A DNA stretch of 64,000 nucleotides from assembly GCA_963556195.1 (NCBI GenBank), contig OY744547.1, positions 463,201 to 527,200 on the forward strand, given 5' to 3'. Shown here in pieces: positions 58,800 through 64,000 of this stretch (the first letter of the stretch is position 1; each line of letters starts with the position of its first letter). The notes below the pieces were generated by a model that was not told the DNA's origin, did not search any database, and saw only the letters and a program-made list of their open reading frames with translations. This DNA is from Sepiola atlantica (Eukaryota > Mollusca > Cephalopoda > Sepiida > Sepiolidae). The translations under genes were made by a program, and so were the position numbers.

Positions 58800-59155
58800 G
58801 CGTAAAAATTTCGACCGTAGTCGAACTTTTTATAGTGATAGTCAAAAGTAAGGGTGAAGGTCATATAAGGTGTGGGACTTCATTGGCTACAATATTGGCC
58901 AAGTATCAAGTCACTATGATAAACAAAACTGAAGTTATCAGCAAAAGTGTGACTTTCACCATTTCTGTGACCTTGCCCTTTGACCTAGATATCCCAAAGT
59001 TAAATCAGTTCTAAGTAAGACCATGGCCGATATTTTGACCAAGTTTGGTGACGATTGGTCAAGCAATGTGGACGTTCGGCCGTACACAAACAAACAAACA
59101 AAAGTTACAAACGAATAAAGTCTCGTGATCGCGTAAGACACGTGACTTGGACCCA
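58800..59155 (-). repeat. Interspersed repeat with TGACCTTTGACCT-type motif
   Basis: GTGACCTTGCCCTTTGACCT, CCAAGTTTGGTGACGATTGG, then ACAAACAAACAAACAAA. The GTGACCTTGACCTTTGACCT...AAGTTTGGTGA pattern is, to my knowledge, common in molluscan genomes. Strand uncertain. Confidence 0.55.
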
Positions 59156-59159
59156 GTTC

Positions 59160-59635
59160 TTGCGAGACTTAAGGAATCCCTCTGAGGCTCTTGCTCTCTT
59201 TCTCGGCTGACCTCCTAGAGTGAAGTCACCCTCCTTGCCGGCTCCTCCGGGAACCCAAACCACGTCGACTGTAAGTAGACACTTTTGTGTATTTCATACA
59301 CAACTCCTTTATTTGAGTAACAACTATGTGCATTCAATTGTTTGGGGACTTATAGTAAATGTTTATTTCTTTATTTTTAATCGTGCCAACGTTTGTGAAA
59401 ACAAACGTTAAATAAACGCACATGAGTTTTAACTCACTTCTTCGTGTTTTTCTTATTTATCGACACACACGTGTTTTATTGTGAATGTTTATGTTTTCCC
59501 TGGTATTTACGGTCTGTTTTCTGTAGACTGAGAATAAGAACCACTCAACTGAACAACCGTAACCTTAAGCCATGAAAAAATGAAAAGTTGGTTTAATTTA
59601 ATGCCGGTACTAATTGACTAATAACTTTGTTGCTG
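59160..59635. other. No recognised gene
   Basis: Unassigned. Confidence 0.45.
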
Positions 59636-59639
59636 TCAG

Positions 59640-59865
59640 CAGAGGTATGGTTCTGTTTAGTCCTATGAGGTTCATCCTCCCAGGGTTAACTTTCTCTCTG
59701 AGAAGGAGTTAGTCTATTGCTAATCGCCTGAGATGCCCCTACCAGGGAATGTTGACGGGGCTGCTAAGGCATTTTTATAGGCCAGAGTTTACTTCACCTC
59801 GTTCGCTGGCGTTTCAAAACTTCGCCTGACCTTGTGTCTAACCTCCGGCAAAGGAGGTTACTAAT
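59640..59865 (+). repeat. Family S SINE, plus orientation
   Basis: GAGTTAGTCTATTGCTAATC GCCTGAGATGCCCCTACCAG, TTGACGGGGCTGCTAAGGCA, CTTGTGTCTAACCTCCGGC. Confidence 0.7.
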
Positions 59866-60052
59866 ACTAAGTGACTGTTCAGCGATGGTTCGACTATTTC
59901 CGCTCTATGCTATAAATCGCAATAGGAAACATTCGTGTCAATATGGGTCGTGTTTGAATGAATTATTTAGTACGAGTGACGTTAAAACGGAAATTTGGAA
60001 AATAAGTGAGAACAAAAACGTGGAAGATGAACCGAGTTTGAGGCGCGACAAA

Positions 60053-60098
60053 ACCCAACCCTAACCCTAACCCTAACCCTAACCCTAACCCTAACCTT
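60053..60098 (-). repeat. Interstitial (CCCTAA)n, perfect
   Basis: About seven perfect units, the cleanest telomere-type tract in the window. Confidence 0.95.
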
Positions 60099-60299
60099 TT
60101 GTTGGAATGAGACAAAATGAAAAGCAAATCCAGTCGCACCGAGAAACAAATGTGGGAAATTATCTCGGGATTTGGACTCGTTATTTCCCATCGACCAATT
60201 CATATCGCCGGAATAATAAAAAAAAGTTTTGACAATAGACAACGTCACAACCCACAAGGAACACACCTTTTTTGTGTGTTTTGTTCGTATTCACTTGCC

Positions 60300-60450
60300 T
60301 CCGCACGAAAGCAGAGTTAGACATAAGGTCGGTTTTTAATGTGAGGGAAATACAGCTCTCTCAAAAGGGGCACTCTGGATTGGGACAAAAATTTAAATTG
60401 CCTCAGTCGAGAAGGATTTCTCCCCTTCACTAACCGGGGACAGAAAAGAT
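60300..60450 (-). repeat. Short-subfamily U2-type SINE, head missing
   Basis: Matches 44505-44650 (GCAGAGTTAGACATAAGGTC, CCTCAGTCGAGAAGGATTTC, GACAGAAAAGATGAA), then joins a transposase fragment where the U2 head should be. Confidence 0.65.
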
Positions 60451-60464
60451 GAAGTGAACAGACG

Positions 60465-60780
60465 ACTGGGAACCGCAGCAACTGATTTCACAATTCACGC
60501 ATTCGCCCTTCGAGTTCCTCCAAAGTCGTTGGACTTGATGAGTAGACTAGCTCCGTTAACCAACTCCAAAGAAAAAAGTCGCATGGTGTTAAGTCAGGAC
60601 TTCTGGCTGGCCACACGTGCGAACCACGATGATCCATCCATCCTCCAGGGTAATGAACATTTAACCATTCACGAATAACACCAGCTAAGTGTGGAGAAGC
60701 GCCATCTTGCATCTTCAAGATTTCCATCTCTCAGCATAGTGAGGTATCTTTCGGCATTCAACTTTTAATCTCTTAAAGGG
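60465..60780 (-). pseudogene. Tc/mariner-superfamily transposase C-terminal fragment
   Basis: The minus frame at 60488-60727 reads MQDGASPHLAGVIREWLN, GGWMDHRGSHVWPARSPDLT and PCDFFLWSWLTELVYSSSP, the catalytic DDE/D end with Asp in QDGA-PH and the second Asp in SPDL-P-DFFLW. Upstream, in another frame, LNAERYLTML (60735-60765) belongs to the same domain, so a frameshift and a deletion separate the two. The frame ends at a stop after MREL. The N-terminus is absent. Confidence 0.8.
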
Positions 60781-60828
60781 GCTTCATAACAATATTCATT
60801 AATAAATATTAAATTATTTATGCCTACA

Positions 60829-60856
60829 TACGACGTCGTTTCAAGCTCTCATCATT
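60829..60856 (-). ncRNA. Decayed hammerhead, GACGTCGT family
   Basis: Minus strand: ATGATGA (first C lost), GAGCTT stem II, GAAA (60839-60842), stem III ACGA-CG-TCGT, A60829. Same family as 18920-18990, 19250-19312 and 55279-55308. Confidence 0.45.
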
Positions 60857-61095
60857 ATATAAGGTGTCCAATGAAAGGAGATTTAACGATAGAAAAGAAT
60901 GGTTTTCGTGAAGGCAACGTTGAAAAAGTTCAAAAATTAAGTAAATCCAATAGAAAGATGTTTAGTTCAATCGTTCAAACGGACATTTACCAACTGGACA
61001 GAACCCATATTTTTTTACACGCACACTCTCACTCTCTATTACTTAATATTTTTTGAATTTTTGCTTTTCCACTGCCAACTTATCCATCTATGTAA

Positions 61096-61144
61096 TTCCT
61101 CTGATGATACGATTTTAATCTTTGAAAAGCCTTAGCTTAAGGAA
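61096..61144 (+). ncRNA. Hammerhead ribozyme, intact core
   Basis: TTCCT, CTGATGA (61101-61107), stem II ending GATT/AATC, GAAA (61124-61127), stem III AAGC-CTTA-GCTT, predicted cleavage after A61139, AGGAA. Stem I is a perfect 5 bp and stem III a perfect 4 bp. Confidence 0.75.
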
Positions 61145-61239
61145 AGAATAATAAACATGTTTTTACCGAGTACACCTTACATTGAACAATCGAAGTTGAA
61201 ATAGATTTGTCATTCGTACATGTTTATCTCTATTCTTTC

Positions 61240-61241
<2 letters not shown>

Positions 61242-61324
<83 letters not shown>
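61242..61324. repeat. (TA)n microsatellite
   Basis: About 40 units, lying between two hammerhead motifs. Confidence 0.95.
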
Positions 61325-61327
<3 letters not shown>

Positions 61328-61334
61328 TTATTGT

Positions 61335-61378
61335 TTATATCTGTTTCGTCTCTTTTCAATCGAGACTCATCAGCATAG
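61335..61378 (-). ncRNA. Hammerhead-like, perfect core and stem II
   Basis: Minus strand: CTGATGA (61367-61373), stem II GTCTC/GAGAC, GAAA (61344-61347), then ACAGATATA, where stem III has a C-A mismatch. Stem I is poor and leads into (TA)n. Confidence 0.52.
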
Positions 61379-61379
61379 A

Positions 61380-62285
61380 AGTATGACTATTCACTACCGA
61401 TTCGAAACCCTGTACTACAAGTATTTTTCAACCCAAATCGCCAATTCTGAATACCTTATAAACAATGATAATTTAAACACATTTAAAGCGGCGAGACGTA
61501 CAGGCATTCTACTTCTATAAGGGAAGGAATGATGCATATAAAGCAAGTGACGTCATGCTGTGTTAGTACTACCATTTACAGTGCTCTACTTTTTTACGAG
61601 GAGATTCGGCACACGTTTGAGCGTATAGCGGGCCTTTGTACTCGTAAATACAAATTTAGACACATATTTAATTGTTTCTGCATTTTTGAGATGAGGATTG
61701 ATAACACTCAAGATGAGAACAGTAGTCCGAATAATCTAAATAATACACACATTAATTCATTGTTTTCTTCGGGGATGTCTTTTCAGGTATCGGCGATCGA
61801 CCCTAAAAGGAGGAATGTTCCTCGGGGGAATGCCAGGTCGGTATTTTTTCATGCGTTATGCCTGAATTAGCACCGTGGTAACGAATCAAAACATTTTATA
61901 TATATTTTTAAGCTTCGAAGTAACACCTGCTTTTATCGGATAAAGATTTTTGTTAGTTGAAAAGACGAAGTTGTACAATAAAGGGCCGAATTGTATGACA
62001 GAAGAGGTCAAACGAAACCCCGCGCTTTTATTAGGGTCAAGTAGTTCAGCGGTCCTCAACCTTTTTAAATTCATGGCCCACTCAATATATTATTAAAAAT
62101 TTGATGGAGCGATAATATCTCTATTTTTATAAAGTTAGGTATCGGGTGTATGTTTATAGATTTGTATGTACAAGATTCACTCCTAAACTGATTAACAGAT
62201 CATTATAAACTTTGGAATACAGCTGCTAGGCGTAAGGGGTCTAAATGTGTGCTATATTTATTTCAATTTAGTTTGAGGCGATTTT
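61380..62285. other. No recognised gene
   Basis: The frame at 61529-61870 (113 codons) has no recognisable domain. It follows a ribozyme-bearing repeat and may be part of it. Confidence 0.4.
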
Positions 62286-62287
62286 GG

Positions 62288-62364
<77 letters not shown>

Positions 62365-62389
62365 AAGAAGAAGAAGAAGAAGAAGAAGA

Positions 62390-62457
<68 letters not shown>

Positions 62458-62473
62458 AAGAAGAAGAAGAAGA
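62288..62473. repeat. (TAA)n(GAA)n(TAA)n(GAA)n compound tract
   Basis: Four blocks over about 185 bp. Long Asn/Lys or Leu/Phe/Ser frames here are artefacts. Confidence 0.95.
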
Positions 62474-62639
62474 ACGAGCAAGAGCACGGCACATGCGCTT
62501 GGGGTAGGGTCATGGGTCGGAGGGGCTAGCGTAGCTCAACAGTGGCTCTAGTATACAAAAACTTTCTGGGTTTTGCTACTTTGTTATCTTGCTTGTTTGT
62601 TATTCGGGTCACGGGTCGTCTATATGGACAGTGAACACA

Positions 62640-62760
62640 CACACGTGAAGGTTGCCAACATCCTAAGTGAAAGTGTTTCTGTAGAACGAACTGGATTCGA
62701 ACTTGGCACATCCAGGTTGTCAGTTCGTGTCGTTAACCACTTAGCCATCGTCACCTCCCT
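62640..62760 (-). repeat. tRNA-derived SINE (family T)
   Basis: The minus strand has GGTGACGATGGCTAAGTGGT (A box) and GCCAAGTTCGAATCCAGTT (B box). Confidence 0.7.
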
Positions 62761-62764
62761 ATAT

Positions 62765-63165
62765 AATAGACGTACAGGATCTAGACGGTGCATTTATAAT
62801 AGACAAACCGTCATGACCCGGTAGATCATGTATAGTGGATCTTGCTTGGTCATTAGTTATTTCGTTTGTTTCTCTCCGTACAAACAGATGACGTCATTTA
62901 TCAAATCAGAGAAAAAGAAAGGGGAAGAGATCCGTGATCCAAATGTCTAGAACCGTGAAGGTCTAGTATACCACTGAATATGTGGAATTTGTTTGTGTGT
63001 CATCGTGTTTATTTGTTATCTTTCTTTGCTTGTCCTGTGCGCACTTTCTCACATGTTGGGGCGGAGGTAATATGGTAGCGTCAGGGCTTACCTGGCTAAC
63101 AGGAGGAGCCAACATCAGAAGTTGTCGTTTTGTGGTCGTCTGTGGTAGGCGAGGACGTGCCAGGT
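62765..63165. other. No recognised gene
   Basis: Unassigned between two SINE copies. Confidence 0.45.
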
Positions 63166-63169
63166 GAGG

Positions 63170-63275
63170 AACACGTGAAGGTTGCCAGCATCCATAGCGA
63201 ACATGGTGTCATGGATCCGACAGGATTCGAACACAGCATGCGCCAGTATCCACTTCTCCACTGCCACATCTCTTG
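63170..63275 (-). repeat. tRNA-derived SINE (family T), diverged
   Basis: The minus strand has GTGGCAGTGGAGAAGTGGAT and GTGTTCGAATCCTGTC (B box). Confidence 0.6.
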
Positions 63276-63394
63276 AATGAGATAAAAACAGGATTTGATT
63301 CAGATAAGGATCTGGGCAATTAATATCTCGGCGGTGTATCCTGAGCACTTTTTGCTATTTCGATTCATTTCGTGTCTTTAGCTGCGCCCACTTA

Positions 63395-64000
63395 TCTCGT
63401 TGGTCTGTCACGCTTATGGTTCGCATTATGTCATCAAGCGCGCAGACTGAACCAAGTCAGCAGGGGGAGGGGCAGTAAGTGAGTGCGTCGATGTGTTTAC
63501 TCACCTCGAAAAAGAAGCTTTGTTCGCCGATACATCAATGGGTTCGAAACTATCATTTCTGTTGGTCTGTCACATTTATATTTGAAATATCATTTCTGTT
63601 GATCTGTCACATTTATGTTTGAAATATCATTTCTGTTGGTCTGTCACATTTATGTTTGAAATATCATTTCTGTTGGTCTGTCACATTTATGTTTGAAATA
63701 TCATTTCTGTTGGTCTGTCACATTTATGTTTGAAATATCATTTCTGTTGGTCTGTCACAATTATGTTTGAACTATCATTTCTGTTGGTCTGTCACAATTA
63801 TGTTTGAACTATTATTTCTTTTGGTCTGTCATATTTATATTTGAAATATCATTTCTGTTGATCTGTCACATTTATGTTTGAAATATCATTTCTGTTGGTC
63901 TGTCACATTTATGTTTGAAATATCATTTCTGTTGGTCTGTCACATTTATATTTGAAATATCATTTCTGTTGGTCTGTCACATTTATGTTTGAAATATCAT
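63395..64000. repeat. 37-bp satellite array, second locus, open at window edge
   Basis: GGTCTGTCACATTTATGTTT GAAATATCATTTCTGTT repeats every 37 bp (63564, 63601 and on), with an outlying diverged unit at 63400. No two-unit alternation is seen here, unlike 15231-15615. The array continues past the window end. Confidence 0.95.

Noticed and set aside
62258..62529. Poly-Leu/Ser/Asn/Lys frames
   Set aside because: Pure trinucleotide repeats translated in several frames on both strands.

Overview
The window reads as non-genic DNA from an invertebrate animal, most likely a mollusc and probably a cephalopod (octopus-like). That assignment is inference. It rests on the very high density of long (TA)n microsatellites, Penelope-like retroelement remnants with GIY-YIG domains and hammerhead ribozymes, tRNA- and snRNA-derived SINEs, degenerate TTAGGG arrays and LINE 3' ends, together with one host exon whose intron starts in this DNA.

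Host gene content is minimal. The only convincing host coding sequence is a 79-bp first exon on the minus strand (14267-14345). It encodes the start of an SLC7/LAT-type amino acid transporter and ends at a consensus GTAAGT splice donor. The GC-richer DNA at 14346-14600 is its probable 5' UTR and promoter. No second exon is recognisable in the 14 kb to the left, so intron 1 probably runs off the left edge. Most other long reading frames are microsatellites read as Tyr-Ile, Ser-Leu or poly-Leu/Asn, or shadows of transposon fragments.

Layout. 0-8.5 kb: TA tracts, a degenerate telomere-like array (2.1-2.6 kb), a LINE 3' end (3.4-3.85 kb), a SINE, a 51-bp minisatellite (4.55-6.3 kb) and several small palindromes. 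8.5-14 kb: SINE-like copies linked by trinucleotide tracts, then old unique-looking DNA that forms intron 1 of the transporter. 14-23 kb: the exon and its promoter, a 37-bp satellite, and ribozyme-bearing Penelope terminal repeats among TA tracts. 23-30 kb: GIY-YIG remnants, and an 890-bp inverted repeat (25781-29110) with a hammerhead ribozyme in each arm and a Penelope endonuclease domain inside. 30-33 kb: a three-copy 207-bp repeat and small palindromes. 33-38.5 kb: nested SINEs, two of the window's SINE copies ending in U2-snRNA-like DNA, and a reverse transcriptase pseudogene. 39-45 kb: a third GIY-YIG remnant, LINE C-terminal fragments and a T-rich tract. 46-48.5 kb: a probable non-autonomous hAT-like element. 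50-64 kb: more ribozyme-like fragments, mariner/Tc transposase fragments, SINEs, and a second array of the same 37-bp satellite, which runs off the right edge.

The main theme is a dense set of about twenty intact or decayed hammerhead-ribozyme motifs from at least six sequence families. Most sit beside or inside (TA)n tracts, and many lie in inverted-repeat pairs. Hammerheads in Penelope-like terminal repeats are known. The number and variety here, the paired inverted layout, and cases where the TA tract has eaten into the ribozyme core are the parts worth checking.
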